A DNA stretch of 64,000 bases from Psychroserpens sp041224425 (GCF_041224425.1 NZ_JBGFGL010000067.1:62001-126000), one strand, 5' to 3'. Shown: positions 1 through 9,623, numbered from the stretch's first letter. Translations and numbers: made by a program. Notes: generated by a model from the letters alone, not told the origin.

Positions 1-2
1 AT

Positions 3-1532
3 TTGTCTGGTAAAAAATTATTCAGCACTGAGGATAACGGCTGGAAACAAGTATATACTTGTGACGTCATGATGCCACAAAATAAATTGGTGGTCAGCGG
101 TCAACGAAGAGCCGATGAAAAATATGCCAGTGCAGTGGCTGTATACGATTTGTATACTGGAAATGAAGATTATAGATTTAACTTGGTGGAGCCAGGAAAA
201 GTCACCATGAAAACCTTTATGGTGACTGGTCGACCACTATTACTTAAAGACAAGCTATTAATTCCAACCAGTCAAGGAATCTTGGCTAAAAGTAAGTCAG
301 GAGAAACCGTCTGGGAAAATAAAGTGAAAAACGTCAACTGGATGACCAGTAACGATTCTGAAACAGATATTTATGCGTTTGCTAAAACGGCGAACCTAAA
401 GAATACAAGAATCTATAAAATCAATTCAGATGGCAGTGAAGCTTGGCAAGATGAGCGAAAAGTTAAAGGAGGCGTGTCTAATTTTCAGATTTTACCTCAG
501 GGACTAGCAGTAGTAAGTGATGTTGCTGGTGGCAGTGGCACATTTGCTGCTAAATCTGAATCTAAAATTACGATGTTCAGTGCATCAACTGGAGAGGACT
601 TATGGGATAAGGCTCCAAAGACCAAAGGATATGTTCAGCATTTTTATATCATGGATGATGGTATTTTATTTGGAATTGGTTCTGGAGGGATCAATAAAAT
701 CTCTTACGACGGAAACACCTTATTCAAAAAACCATTAAAAACTGGAGAAAATATCTTAACCATGGCAGAAACACCTCAAGGATTGATTTACATCACTTCT
801 GAAGATGCAAATATAGTAGACTTAAACACTGGTGATCAAGTTTGGAACAAGCCGTTGAAATTTAAACGTGCAGATGCTGTAAGCTCAACTTATGATGCTA
901 AAAATAAGCGTTACCTCATTAGTGCTGATGAAGAATTGTTTGCAATAGATGAAAATTCAGGAGAAGCATCAACTTTGGCTAAGTCAAAATTTGAAGGCAA
1001 AGAAAATCCAACTGGTGTTGAAATGCGAGATGGAGGTATTTTATTAACCTCAGATCAAAATATGATGCTATTGGATTGGAACGGTGAGACACAATGGCAT
1101 GAATACCATCGTGCACCAGGAAAAAGTGCATTTGGAGCTATCTTGGCTGGTGTTACTGCTGTAGCTGCTGCAACAACTTCTGCTGCTGCTTACAATGCGG
1201 CAAACCAAAACAGAAACCGATTGGGAGCTTACACGGCTAGAGGTCAGCGTTACGCAGATTTAGGCGAGGGAATGGCTTATGCAGCTGGTTCATCAATAGC
1301 TGAAATGTTGAAGCGATTTAAAGCAACATCGGCTACAAAAGACGCTCAATTTGTATTGACCAAGTTAGATGATGGTGTTGGTTTAGTGAAGCTAAACAAG
1401 GATGATGGTTCTGTAGAAAAAGAAATTGTTCTAAAGGATAAAAAACCTGAATATGAAGTAGATGAATTTGGTGGATACCTTTATTACAAGGCTAATAATT
1501 CAACAATTTATACCTACAATCTTAATAAGTAA
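3..1532 (+). CDS. PQQ-like beta-propeller protein, 5' end outside window
   Basis: The frame is open to the window edge, so the gene is probably truncated and its start and signal peptide are not visible. About 509 residues are seen. They consist of repeated WD/PQQ-type beta-propeller blades, with recurring patterns such as GEDLWDKAP, GDQVWNKPL and GETQWHEYH that pair a tryptophan with a preceding strand. An Ala-rich, nearly hydrophobic stretch (about 1130-1205) interrupts the blades, followed by an Asn/Arg-rich linker; it could be a membrane-associated or flexible insert. A hairpin terminator follows at 1556. Specific function unknown; a periplasmic or outer-membrane scaffold role is inference. 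Confidence 0.75.
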   Translation: MSGKKLFSTEDNGWKQVYTCDVMMPQNKLVVSGQRRADEKYASAVAVYDLYTGNEDYRFNLVEPGKVTMKTFMVTGRPLLLKDKLLIPTSQGILAKSKSGETVWENKVKNVNWMTSNDSETDIYAFAKTANLKNTRIYKINSDGSEAWQDERKVKGGVSNFQILPQGLAVVSDVAGGSGTFAAKSESKITMFSASTGEDLWDKAPKTKGYVQHFYIMDDGILFGIGSGGINKISYDGNTLFKKPLKTGENILTMAETPQGLIYITSEDANIVDLNTGDQVWNKPLKFKRADAVSSTYDAKNKRYLISADEELFAIDENSGEASTLAKSKFEGKENPTGVEMRDGGILLTSDQNMMLLDWNGETQWHEYHRAPGKSAFGAILAGVTAVAAATTSAAAYNAANQNRNRLGAYTARGQRYADLGEGMAYAAGSSIAEMLKRFKATSATKDAQFVLTKLDDGVGLVKLNKDDGSVEKEIVLKDKKPEYEVDEFGGYLYYKANNSTIYTYNLNK

Positions 1533-1555
1533 ATCTTGTTGTTGAGATTATGATT

Positions 1556-1592
1556 GGGCGTAATTTTTGTAGGATTACGCTTAATCTTTTTT
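1556..1592 (+). terminator. Rho-independent terminator after the propeller gene
   Basis: GCGTAAT (1558-1564) pairs with ATTACGC (1574-1580) around a 9-nt loop, with two more wobble pairs possible at the base. A T-rich tract follows. It lies 24 bases after the propeller stop codon. Confidence 0.75.
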
Positions 1593-1649
1593 AATTGCAA
1601 CTTATCGAAAAAAAATTAGGGCAATCTCATTATGTTTTATATTAGTAAA

Positions 1650-1727
1650 GCTATTAATCAATTTTTTAAGAAAGCATCAGTAAATTTAGTTGCCCCTAAA
1701 GGCATTTCAATTCTGATGCTTTTTTTG
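1650..1727 (+). promoter_or_regulatory. Hairpin with T-run directly upstream of the first kinase (attenuator or small RNA end)
   Basis: AAAGCATCAG (1671-1680) is perfectly complementary to CTGATGCTTT (1713-1722) and the T-run continues to 1727. A smaller TTTAG/CTAAA stem (1685-1689 with 1696-1700) fits in the loop. This is the form of an intrinsic terminator, but it ends only 9 bases before the kinase ATG at 1737. Either a short RNA ends here or kinase expression is attenuated. The 12-mer GCTATTAATCAA (1650-1661), which recurs beside other terminators in the window, lies just upstream. It is not a recognised riboswitch. Confidence 0.5.
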
Positions 1728-1736
1728 TGTCCTAAA

Positions 1737-3680
1737 ATGAAGATTTCTCCTCTTATTTGGCTCAGCATTTTTTTTATTACTGGGCAATTCCATTCGCAAA
1801 ATCTAGATAGTTTACTTACAGTAGCTAGAGCAGAAAAAAACGATTCCATTAAATTCGATATCTATAAAACAGTTGGTTTCAATTATATTTTTAATGATAC
1901 TGAAAAGGCCAATAAAGTTATAAAAGAGGGAAGGGCTTTGGCAAAAGCTGCTGGTTATAATTATGGGCTTGCCGAACTCACCAATAACTATGGCATCTTA
2001 ATGGATGTCACAGGGAAATCGGACTCTGCAAATCACTATTTTTCAAAAGCATTAGAGTTAAGTAGAATACATCACTTCAGAAATATAGAAGTCAAGTGTA
2101 TCAATAACCTTGGCATGTTTCATTGGAATAGAAATGAATTTGATGATGCCTTACGCTATTTTTTTGAGGCACTCAAAATGAATGATGAAGATGGTACCGA
2201 ACAAGGTCGTAGTATTTACCTCAATAATATCGGACTCATTTATCAAGAAATTAATCTTGCTGAAAAAGCTCTAAAATATCATGAGGAAGCTTTGGAAATT
2301 CGGGAACGTTTAAATTTGGAAAAAGACCAAGTAACATCACTGAATAATATTGGCATCAATCTTAAGGATTTAGGACGACTTGATGAAGCAATTTCAACCT
2401 ATAAAAGAGCTCTTGATATCGCTAAAAAAAGCCAAAACCTTATTGATTATTACCGTGTGTTGGATAACCTGGCGAATGCTTATAATGATAGTGGAAATGC
2501 AAAACTCGCTATTGAATATTATTTGAAAGCATTAGATAAGCCTGAAGGTTTTCAAGCCGATGAGAAAGGACAGATGTCAACCTATACGAATTTGGTGTCT
2601 ACTTATAATCAAATCAATGATCCTAAAACCGCCTTAATCTATGCACAAAAAGGTTTTGATTTGATAAAGAAATATCCTCATATCGAACCCAATTCAGCAG
2701 ACCTTAATTTGCATACCGCAGAAAGCCATTATATGCTTCGGAATTTTCAAAAGGCGAGACAATACACAAAAAAATTTGTGACTATTAAAGATTCTGTGTT
2801 TTCTGAACAAAACGCTAAGGCTATTGCTGACTTAGAAGTAAAATACGACACTCAAAAAAAGGAAAAGGAAATTTTAATCCAACGTGCTGAACTTGCCGAA
2901 AAAGAATTGACCATTCAAAAAAAGAATTATCAGGTTTACGGACTTATTGGTTTCGCTATAATTTTGGCATTTATTGGTTACTTGTTTTTCAATCAGCAAA
3001 AGCTAAAAAACAAACAACTTAAAAAGGAAAATGAACTTAAAGATGCGTTGATCAAAATAGAAACCCAAAACAGGCTTCAGGAACAGCGCTTGAGAATTTC
3101 AAGGGATTTACATGATAATATTGGCGCTCAACTCACGTTCATTATTTCGTCTATTGATAATTTAAAATACGGCTTTGATATTAAAGATGAAAAGTTGAAA
3201 TTGAAACTAGATACCATAAGTGCTTTTACTTCTGAAACTATTTATGAGCTTAGAGATACAATTTGGGCCATGAATAAAAATGAGATAACCTTTGAGGATT
3301 TACAAACCCGTATTTCAAACTATATTGATAAAGCACATGTTTTCGATGATAAAATAGATTTTTCTTTTGATGTGGAACCAAATCTCGATCAAAAAAGAAC
3401 CTTCACTTCGGTTGAAGGGATGAACATTCATCGCATTATTCAAGAAGCTATTCACAATAGTTTAAAACATGCCCAAGCCACGATGATCAAAGTTGATATA
3501 AAATCCGTTGGAGACCGACTAAAAATTGCAATTATTGATAACGGGAAAGGTTTTCAGGTAAATTCAGTAGAAAAGGGAAGTGGCCTTATCAACATGCAAA
3601 AACGTGCAAAATCTATTAACGGAGAGTTGGCTGTGGTTTCTGGAGAAGATAAAGGAACTCAGGTAATCCTTAAAATTTAG
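1737..3680 (+). CDS. TPR-repeat sensor histidine kinase (HisKA_3 type), first paralogue
   Basis: About 647 residues from the ATG at 1737, chosen because it gives a signal peptide (MKISPLIWLSIFFITGQ) and because a terminator-like hairpin lies inside the longer frame from 1632. A periplasmic array of TPR motifs (roughly residues 30-370) is followed by a coiled coil, one membrane helix near 400 and a HisKA_3 dimerisation domain. The phosphoacceptor is probably H459 in SRDLHDNIGAQL. The C-terminal ATPase domain has an N-box (QEAIHNSLKHA) and a DNGKGF G-box. Established family role: autophosphorylation and transfer to a NarL-type regulator, most likely the one at 5683. The signal sensed is unknown. 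Confidence 0.88.
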   Translation: MKISPLIWLSIFFITGQFHSQNLDSLLTVARAEKNDSIKFDIYKTVGFNYIFNDTEKANKVIKEGRALAKAAGYNYGLAELTNNYGILMDVTGKSDSANHYFSKALELSRIHHFRNIEVKCINNLGMFHWNRNEFDDALRYFFEALKMNDEDGTEQGRSIYLNNIGLIYQEINLAEKALKYHEEALEIRERLNLEKDQVTSLNNIGINLKDLGRLDEAISTYKRALDIAKKSQNLIDYYRVLDNLANAYNDSGNAKLAIEYYLKALDKPEGFQADEKGQMSTYTNLVSTYNQINDPKTALIYAQKGFDLIKKYPHIEPNSADLNLHTAESHYMLRNFQKARQYTKKFVTIKDSVFSEQNAKAIADLEVKYDTQKKEKEILIQRAELAEKELTIQKKNYQVYGLIGFAIILAFIGYLFFNQQKLKNKQLKKENELKDALIKIETQNRLQEQRLRISRDLHDNIGAQLTFIISSIDNLKYGFDIKDEKLKLKLDTISAFTSETIYELRDTIWAMNKNEITFEDLQTRISNYIDKAHVFDDKIDFSFDVEPNLDQKRTFTSVEGMNIHRIIQEAIHNSLKHAQATMIKVDIKSVGDRLKIAIIDNGKGFQVNSVEKGSGLINMQKRAKSINGELAVVSGEDKGTQVILKI

Positions 3681-3722
3681 TAAGAATATCGTATCTTTTT
3701 TTCGCTTTTACTTAACTTTAAG

Positions 3723-5633
3723 ATGAAATACTTTATACGCCCTATATTTTTCTTGTTATTTGGAATCATTACATGTTTTGCGCAAGAAAGCCAATCTTTG
3801 AAACTTAATGATTCTGCTATGGCACTTTATAAAAGTGATCCTCAAAAAGCAATTCTCATTTTAGAACAAGCACTTGAAATAGCTGAAGAACGTCAAGATG
3901 CTTACGAAATTGCTAAATCAAAAAACAATTTGGGAATCGTTTTCAGAGATTTGGGCAGTTTTGAAAAAGCTAAAGAACTCTCAACATTTGCATTATCTAC
4001 CAACGATTCGCTTTTAAAGGCTTCAGCGTACAATAATATTGGTGTCGTTAATAGAAACATGGCTCTTTACGACGAGGCCTTGACCAATTACCTTAAAGCC
4101 TTAGACATATACCAAGCTAAGGATATGAAACGCGAAATGGCCACTACTTTCAATAGTATGGGTTTGGTGTATAGTTACAATGATGTCAATACCAAAGCCA
4201 TCGAATATCATTTGAAGGCCAAAGCTATTTTTGAAGCCTTGGATAATAAAAAAGGCATTTCAGAAGTATACAATAACATTGCTATCATATATGCTAATGA
4301 TGGTGATTTGCAACAAGCTCTAGATTATTTTAAGTATTCTTTGGAAATCGAGGAGAAACTCAATGATAAAAAGGGCATGGCTGAATCCTTAAACAATGTA
4401 GGTGCTGTTTATTATTATTTAAATGAAGCCGATTCGGCATTGACCTATTTTCGGAAATCATTACAAATAGAAAAATCTATAGGTGATGAAGTTGGTGTGG
4501 CAGCCAGTTATAATAATTTAGCCAGCGTTTTAATTGATTTGAATCGAATAGAAGGCACCAAATCATATATTGATAGTGCCCTTTTTTTTGCACGGAAATC
4601 CAAAGCAGCAACCGACATGGAAGTGACGCTTGATAACTATGCCAAATATTATGAAGCCAAAAACGATTCTAAGACAGCCTTGCGTTATTTTAAGGAATTG
4701 ACAGCATTTCGAGATAGCATCCTGAATATTGAAACCAATGAAAAAATTGCTGAGCTAGAAATTGAATATCAAACCGAAAAGAAAGAAAAGGAAATTCTTT
4801 CTCAACGTGCTGATATAGCTGAACAGAAATTAGAATTGAACGAAAAGAACACCTTAGTTTTGGGTTTGATTGTTCTAGCCGTAGTTTTAGGATTGTTGGG
4901 TTATTTGTTCTATAATCAGCAACGTATAAAAAACAGACAGCTACAAAAGGAGAACCAACTCAAGGAAGCTCTTTTAAAAATTGAGACCCAGAATAGGTTG
5001 CAAGACCAGCGCCTTCGTATTTCAAGAGATTTGCACGATAATATTGGTGCACAGCTCACTTTTATTATTTCCTCTTTAGATAATTTGAAATATGGTTTTC
5101 AATTACCTGAAAAGTTGTCAAATAAATTAAAAAGTATCAGCGAATTCACCACCACAACAATTTATGAGCTTCGGGATACGATTTGGGCAATGAACAAAAG
5201 TGAAATCAGTATTGAGGATTTGGAATCTCGTATTTCAAATTTTATTGAAAAGGCAAATTCTGCATCTGATCGTATTCAATTTAAATTTAATACCACGACA
5301 TCTGATATCAATAATTTAAAACTCACTTCTGTTCAAGGTATGAATGTGTATCGTATCATTCAAGAAGCTGTAAACAATGCGCTTAAATATGCCGAGCCAA
5401 CTTCTATTGTAGTTGATTTCAGTCAGAGTCCAGATCACTTGAAGATAACGATTAAAGACGATGGGAAAGGCTTTGATTCATCTAAAGTAGACCTTGGTAA
5501 TGGTATCAACAATATGAAAAAACGTGCCCATGATATTGATGGTGATTTTTCCTTGAGTTCTATCGAAGGTCAAGGGACTACAATCGAATTGCTTCTGAAG
5601 AATAGTTCAAAAAATACGACAAATAGCGTATAG
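3723..5633 (+). CDS. TPR-repeat sensor histidine kinase, second paralogue
   Basis: 636 residues with the same architecture as its upstream neighbour: signal peptide ending CFAQ, TPR array, coiled coil, one membrane helix (LVLGLIVLAVVLGLLGYLF), HisKA_3 with probable phosphoacceptor H438 in SRDLHDNIGAQL, and an HATPase domain (QEAVNNALKYAE, DDGKGF). The catalytic halves are close to identical in motif wording while the TPR sensor halves differ more, so this is a tandem duplication with diverged input. It starts 42 bases after the first kinase stop; a TATCTTTT sequence in the gap (3691 onward) resembles a -7 element. Likely partner: the regulator at 5683. Confidence 0.88.
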   Translation: MKYFIRPIFFLLFGIITCFAQESQSLKLNDSAMALYKSDPQKAILILEQALEIAEERQDAYEIAKSKNNLGIVFRDLGSFEKAKELSTFALSTNDSLLKASAYNNIGVVNRNMALYDEALTNYLKALDIYQAKDMKREMATTFNSMGLVYSYNDVNTKAIEYHLKAKAIFEALDNKKGISEVYNNIAIIYANDGDLQQALDYFKYSLEIEEKLNDKKGMAESLNNVGAVYYYLNEADSALTYFRKSLQIEKSIGDEVGVAASYNNLASVLIDLNRIEGTKSYIDSALFFARKSKAATDMEVTLDNYAKYYEAKNDSKTALRYFKELTAFRDSILNIETNEKIAELEIEYQTEKKEKEILSQRADIAEQKLELNEKNTLVLGLIVLAVVLGLLGYLFYNQQRIKNRQLQKENQLKEALLKIETQNRLQDQRLRISRDLHDNIGAQLTFIISSLDNLKYGFQLPEKLSNKLKSISEFTTTTIYELRDTIWAMNKSEISIEDLESRISNFIEKANSASDRIQFKFNTTTSDINNLKLTSVQGMNVYRIIQEAVNNALKYAEPTSIVVDFSQSPDHLKITIKDDGKGFDSSKVDLGNGINNMKKRAHDIDGDFSLSSIEGQGTTIELLLKNSSKNTTNSV

Positions 5634-5682
5634 ACCTATTTATTGATTTTCGTAACTTTTTACCACAAAAAATATAATTCGC

Positions 5683-6333
5683 ATGACCGTAAAAATAGCC
5701 ATCGTTGATGATAACTCCTTTTTAATTAATGCCGTTAAGGAAAAGCTGTCTTTTTTTGAGGAGTTTAAAATAAAGGTTACGGCAATTAACGGTTCAGATT
5801 TGTTATCAAAAATTGAAGAAGATCACAACTTGGACCTAATTTTAATGGACATTGAAATGCCAGTGCTCAATGGTATAGAAACCACTGAAGTGGTCAAAAA
5901 GAAATATCCTCATATTAAGATTATCATGCTTACGGTATTTGATAATGATGAAAATATTTTCAATGCTATCAAGGCTGGAGCTGATGGATATTTACTAAAG
6001 GAAATCAATGCAAAGGAATTACACGATGGTATCATCGATACCCTAAATGGAGGTGCAGCCATGAACCCATCAATAGCTCTTAAAACCTTAAAGTTACTTC
6101 GGAATCCGATGAGTATTGAAAATGAAAAAGACAAAGAAGACATCAAACTTACCAATCGTGAAACGGAAGTTTTGGAACAATTGAGCAAAGGGTTAAATTA
6201 CATTCAAATCGCAGAAAATCTTATTCTTTCAACAGGAACTGTAAGAAAACATATTGAAAATATTTACCGAAAACTACAGGTACATAATAAGCTGGAAGCC
6301 GTTCAAAAGGCAAAGCGAAATAACCTTATTTAA
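5683..6333 (+). CDS. NarL/FixJ-family response regulator
   Basis: 216 residues. The N-terminal receiver domain has an acidic pair (VDD, residues 8-10), phosphorylatable D56 in LILMDIEMP, a conserved T/S region (LTVFD) and the lysine in YLLKE. The C-terminal LuxR-type helix-turn-helix (about 150-210) contains LTNRETEVLEQLSKGL. It follows the two kinases in the same direction after 49 bases and is the only regulator nearby, so both kinases probably feed into it. Its last 8 bases overlap the convergent coaD. Confidence 0.92.
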   Translation: MTVKIAIVDDNSFLINAVKEKLSFFEEFKIKVTAINGSDLLSKIEEDHNLDLILMDIEMPVLNGIETTEVVKKKYPHIKIIMLTVFDNDENIFNAIKAGADGYLLKEINAKELHDGIIDTLNGGAAMNPSIALKTLKLLRNPMSIENEKDKEDIKLTNRETEVLEQLSKGLNYIQIAENLILSTGTVRKHIENIYRKLQVHNKLEAVQKAKRNNLI

Positions 6334-6781
6334 GTCTTACACTATCTGGAACCAAAACAGTGTAGTCGCCATCGTTTCTAATAACATCTCTTACAATGGA
6401 GGATGAAATATAAGAAGTTCTTGCCGCTGTCAATAAAAATACCGTTTCAATTTTTGAGAGCTTTCTATTGGTATGTGCAATGGCTTTTTCAAATTCAAAA
6501 TCAGCAGGATTTCTCAAGCCACGCAAGATAAATTGTGCATCAATTTCTTTGCAAAATTCTATGGTTAAACCTTCATAGGTCACCACTTTAACCTTAGGTT
6601 CCTTCTTAAAAGATTCTTTTATGAAGTTCACTCGTTCTTCTAAAGAAAACATATAGTTCTTATCAGCATTGACACCAATGGCTACAACCACCTCATCAAA
6701 AAGCTTGATGCCACGTTTAATAATATCGTAATGACCTAAAGTAATTGGATCGAAAGACCCAGGAAAAATGGCTCGTTTCAT
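6326..6781 (-). CDS. coaD: Phosphopantetheine adenylyltransferase
   Basis: 151 residues, normal family length. It catalyses ATP plus 4'-phosphopantetheine to dephospho-CoA, the penultimate step of coenzyme A synthesis, in the cytoplasm. The nucleotidyltransferase signature PGSFDPITLGH is at the N-terminus (residues 7-17) and the ISSSIVRDV segment is near the C-terminus. It lies 45 bases downstream of ddl and probably shares its transcript. The 3' end overlaps the convergent response regulator by 8 bases. Confidence 0.95.
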   Translation of the reverse strand: MKRAIFPGSFDPITLGHYDIIKRGIKLFDEVVVAIGVNADKNYMFSLEERVNFIKESFKKEPKVKVVTYEGLTIEFCKEIDAQFILRGLRNPADFEFEKAIAHTNRKLSKIETVFLLTAARTSYISSSIVRDVIRNDGDYTVLVPDSVRLK

Positions 6782-6826
6782 AAATTTATTAGTCTTGAGC
6801 TAGAATATGACATCAAAGATACGACT

Positions 6827-7804
6827 TTAATCTCGTAATGCTTCTGCAATTGCATTTTCAAATAAGTCACTCAAACTAATTCCGGCAGCAGCAGCTTGTT
6901 GTGGTAAGATACTTGCAGCTGTTAAACCTGGAACGGTGTTGATTTCAACTAGGTGAGGTTCACCATCCTTGAAAATGTATTCACTTCTGCTAAACCCTTT
7001 AAGCCTTAAGGCCTGGTAAACTTTCTTGGCTAAATGTCTAACTTTTTCAGTATCTGAGTCACTTAAACGCGCAGGTGTAATTTCTTGCGATTGTCCTAAA
7101 TATTTGGCTTTGTAATCAAAAAAATCATTATCCGAAACAATTTCAGTAATTGGGAGGACTGTTATTTCACCTTTATAGGTAATGACGCCAACTGAAACTT
7201 CAGTCCCATCAAGGAAAGATTCAATTATTACTTCGTCATCTTCTTTGAAAGCGACTTCTAACGCTAAAGCAATCTCATCTTTTTTATACACTTTGGTAAT
7301 ACCAAAACTACTACCAGCTCTATTGGCTTTTACAAAACACGGTAAACCCACTTTTTTCACTATGGCATTTTCATCTATATCATCTCCAAGATTCACATAG
7401 TATGACTCTGCGGTTTTTACACCGTATGGTTTTAAAGTGCTCAAACAATCACGCTTGTTGAAAGTTAAAGCAGCTTTGTACATGTTGCAACTCGTATGAG
7501 GCAAGTTGAGTAATTCAAAATAGCCTTGTAAATAACCGTCTTCACCTGGTGATCCATGAACAGCGTTAAATATGCAGTCAAAATGAATCTTGGTGCCATC
7601 CACTAGAATTGAAAAATCACTTTTATTTACAGGAAATTCTTCGTTACTATCATTAACAAAAACCCATTTATCTTTAAAAATATGAATACGATAACAGTTG
7701 AATTTATTTTTGTCAAGGGTCTCGTAAACGACTTGGCCACTTTTGAGTGAGATTTCAAACTCACTTGAGTAGCCACCCATTATGATGGCAATATTTTTTT
7801 TCAT
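6827..7804 (-). CDS. ddl: D-alanine--D-alanine ligase
   Basis: 325 residues. This ATP-grasp ligase joins two D-Ala for peptidoglycan precursors. Visible motifs: the N-terminal MGGYSSEFEIS loop, the HGSPGEDGYLQG stretch, the ATP-grasp lysine region (CFVKANRAGSSFGI), and the metal-binding end (LVEINTVPGLTAASI). It is transcribed divergently from the PASTA protein and precedes coaD. Cell-wall and CoA housekeeping genes packed together this way are common in the group. Confidence 0.95.
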   Translation of the reverse strand: MKKNIAIIMGGYSSEFEISLKSGQVVYETLDKNKFNCYRIHIFKDKWVFVNDSNEEFPVNKSDFSILVDGTKIHFDCIFNAVHGSPGEDGYLQGYFELLNLPHTSCNMYKAALTFNKRDCLSTLKPYGVKTAESYYVNLGDDIDENAIVKKVGLPCFVKANRAGSSFGITKVYKKDEIALALEVAFKEDDEVIIESFLDGTEVSVGVITYKGEITVLPITEIVSDNDFFDYKAKYLGQSQEITPARLSDSDTEKVRHLAKKVYQALRLKGFSRSEYIFKDGEPHLVEINTVPGLTAASILPQQAAAAGISLSDLFENAIAEALRD

Positions 7805-7929
7805 TTAAATTGAAATTATTTGAACTGAAAACACAAGCCTAAAATTAAATTGCATAACAATAATCTAGTCTATTTTTCAGTTAAGCTAAAATACCAAAAT
7901 AAACGTTTAAGTAAACACTTTGGTTTTTA

Positions 7930-7937
7930 TATATTTG
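7930..7937 (+). promoter_or_regulatory. Bacteroidota -7 element for the PASTA/RluA pair
   Basis: TATATTTG matches the TAnnTTTG -7 consensus of Bacteroidota primary sigma factor promoters and lies 19 bases before the ATG at 7957. No clear TTG at the expected -33 distance was found, so this is a partial match. Confidence 0.45.
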
Positions 7938-7956
7938 TCAACAGATCATATTTTAA

Positions 7957-8517
7957 ATGAGTTTCATTAAGTTTTTAAAAAGCAAGGAATTTCTTAAACA
8001 AATCGCTTTAGCCTTAGTAGCTTTGGTTGTATTTGTTTTTTTAACATTATGGTGGCTCAAAAGCACTACTAACCATGGTGAATTTGTTGTTGTTCCAGAT
8101 TTAAAAGGAAAAACTGTAGAGACGGCTAAAATAGAACTTAATGATAATGATTTGGTGATGGAAATTCAAGACTCTGCCAATTTCAACCCGGATTATCCAA
8201 AATATTCTGTCATCGAGCAATATCCAGAAGCTGGTAGTCAAGTCAAGGAAGACAGAAAGATCTATTTAATTTTAAATCCATCAGGTTATCGAAAAGTAGC
8301 CGTTCCAGATATCGTAAGACGAACGTTTCGTCAAGCCAAACCTACTTTGGAGGCTTTAGGTTTTGAAGTTGGAGAAGTTACGTATGCAGATGATATTGGA
8401 AAAGATGAAGTCCTTTCCATTCGTCATAAAGGATCACCAATTAAAGCTGGAGAGATGCTGCCTTTGACATCTAAAATTGATTTAGTACTTGGCAACGGGA
8501 ATCGATCTTCCAATTAA
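7957..8517 (+). CDS. PASTA-domain membrane protein
   Basis: 186 residues. A short cytoplasmic N-terminus and one membrane helix (about 14-32) precede two PASTA domains, beginning near FVVVPDLKGKTVETAK and VAVPDIVRRTFRQAK. In other proteins PASTA domains bind muropeptides or beta-lactam-like ligands. No kinase or transpeptidase domain is present, so it is a free-standing PASTA protein, as often found in Flavobacteriaceae. Its TAA is followed directly by the ATG of the pseudouridine synthase, so the two are co-transcribed. The ddl gene is divergent upstream. Confidence 0.88.
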   Translation: MSFIKFLKSKEFLKQIALALVALVVFVFLTLWWLKSTTNHGEFVVVPDLKGKTVETAKIELNDNDLVMEIQDSANFNPDYPKYSVIEQYPEAGSQVKEDRKIYLILNPSGYRKVAVPDIVRRTFRQAKPTLEALGFEVGEVTYADDIGKDEVLSIRHKGSPIKAGEMLPLTSKIDLVLGNGNRSSN

Positions 8518-9555
8518 ATGAATACATCTGAATATCCTATAGACGACGATAATAACGATGAGTTATTTGAGCATCATTCTTTTATTGCCGATAAAGGTCA
8601 AACACCTTTGCGTATTGATAAATATTTGATGAATCGTATTGAGAACGCTACCAGAAACAAGATTCAAGCTGCTGCAAAAGATGGAAGTATTTATGTGAAT
8701 GGTACACCTGTGAAATCTAATTATAAGGTTAAGCCTTTTGATGAGATTAAGGTTCTTTTGGAACATCCACCTTATGAGTATTTGTTGACACCTGAAGATA
8801 TTCCTTTGGACATTGTATATGAAGATGATGAATTGTTGGTGGTGAATAAGCCTGCAGGAATGGTTGTACATCCTGGTCATGGGAATTACTCAGGAACACT
8901 TATTAATGCGTTGATTTATCATTTTGATAATTTGCCTAATAACAGTAGTAATCGTCCAGGTTTGGTTCATCGCATCGACAAGGATACTAGTGGGTTATTG
9001 GTTATTGCAAAGACGGAACAAACCATGACGCATTTATCCAAACAGTTTTTCGATAAAACCAGTGAACGTGAATATGTGGCTTTAGTTTGGGGTAACGTGG
9101 AAGAAGACCGAGGAACCATTGAAGGTCATATCGGCAGACATCCTAAAAATAGATTGCAAAACACGGTATTTGAAGGTGATGACATTGATAAAGGGAAGCC
9201 AGCTGTCACTCATTATAAGGTTATAGAGCGTTTAGGTTATGTGACTTTAGTATCCTGTAAACTAGAAACTGGTCGAACCCATCAAATACGTGTGCATATG
9301 AAATATATAGGTCATACATTATTCAATGATGAACGTTATGGAGGTGATCAAATTTTGAAGGGAACAACCTTTAGTAAATACAAGCAATTTGTAGAAAATT
9401 GCTTTAAAATATTACCAAGGCAAGCACTACATGCCAAAACCTTGGGATTTGTTCATCCAAAAACAGGAAAACAACTTCAGTTTGATTCTCCAATCCCAGA
9501 AGATATGCAGCAATGCATCGAAAAATGGAGGAATTATGCTAAGCATGTGGATTAA
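8518..9555 (+). CDS. RluA-family pseudouridine synthase (RluD-like)
   Basis: 345 residues. An S4 RNA-binding domain (about 30-95, beginning RIDKYLMNRIE) is followed by the RluA catalytic domain, with the catalytic Asp in the motif HRIDKDTSGLLV. The later motif GRTHQIRVHM is also diagnostic. It converts specific uridines of 23S rRNA to pseudouridine; RluD is the closest E. coli counterpart by architecture, but the target site cannot be read from sequence alone. It abuts the PASTA gene with no gap. Confidence 0.92.
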   Translation: MNTSEYPIDDDNNDELFEHHSFIADKGQTPLRIDKYLMNRIENATRNKIQAAAKDGSIYVNGTPVKSNYKVKPFDEIKVLLEHPPYEYLLTPEDIPLDIVYEDDELLVVNKPAGMVVHPGHGNYSGTLINALIYHFDNLPNNSSNRPGLVHRIDKDTSGLLVIAKTEQTMTHLSKQFFDKTSEREYVALVWGNVEEDRGTIEGHIGRHPKNRLQNTVFEGDDIDKGKPAVTHYKVIERLGYVTLVSCKLETGRTHQIRVHMKYIGHTLFNDERYGGDQILKGTTFSKYKQFVENCFKILPRQALHAKTLGFVHPKTGKQLQFDSPIPEDMQQCIEKWRNYAKHVD

Positions 9556-9589
9556 GAGAATTGGCATTAGGATAATTAAAATAAAATGC

Positions 9590-9597
9590 TAAATTTG
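9590..9597 (+). promoter_or_regulatory. Bacteroidota -7 element for the DGYYD-repeat gene
   Basis: TAAATTTG matches TAnnTTTG, 26 bases before the start codon at 9624. A TTGG at 9561 is somewhat too far upstream to be a good -33 box. Confidence 0.4.
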
Positions 9598-9623
9598 TTT
9601 ATACGATTAAGATTATTAATTCT

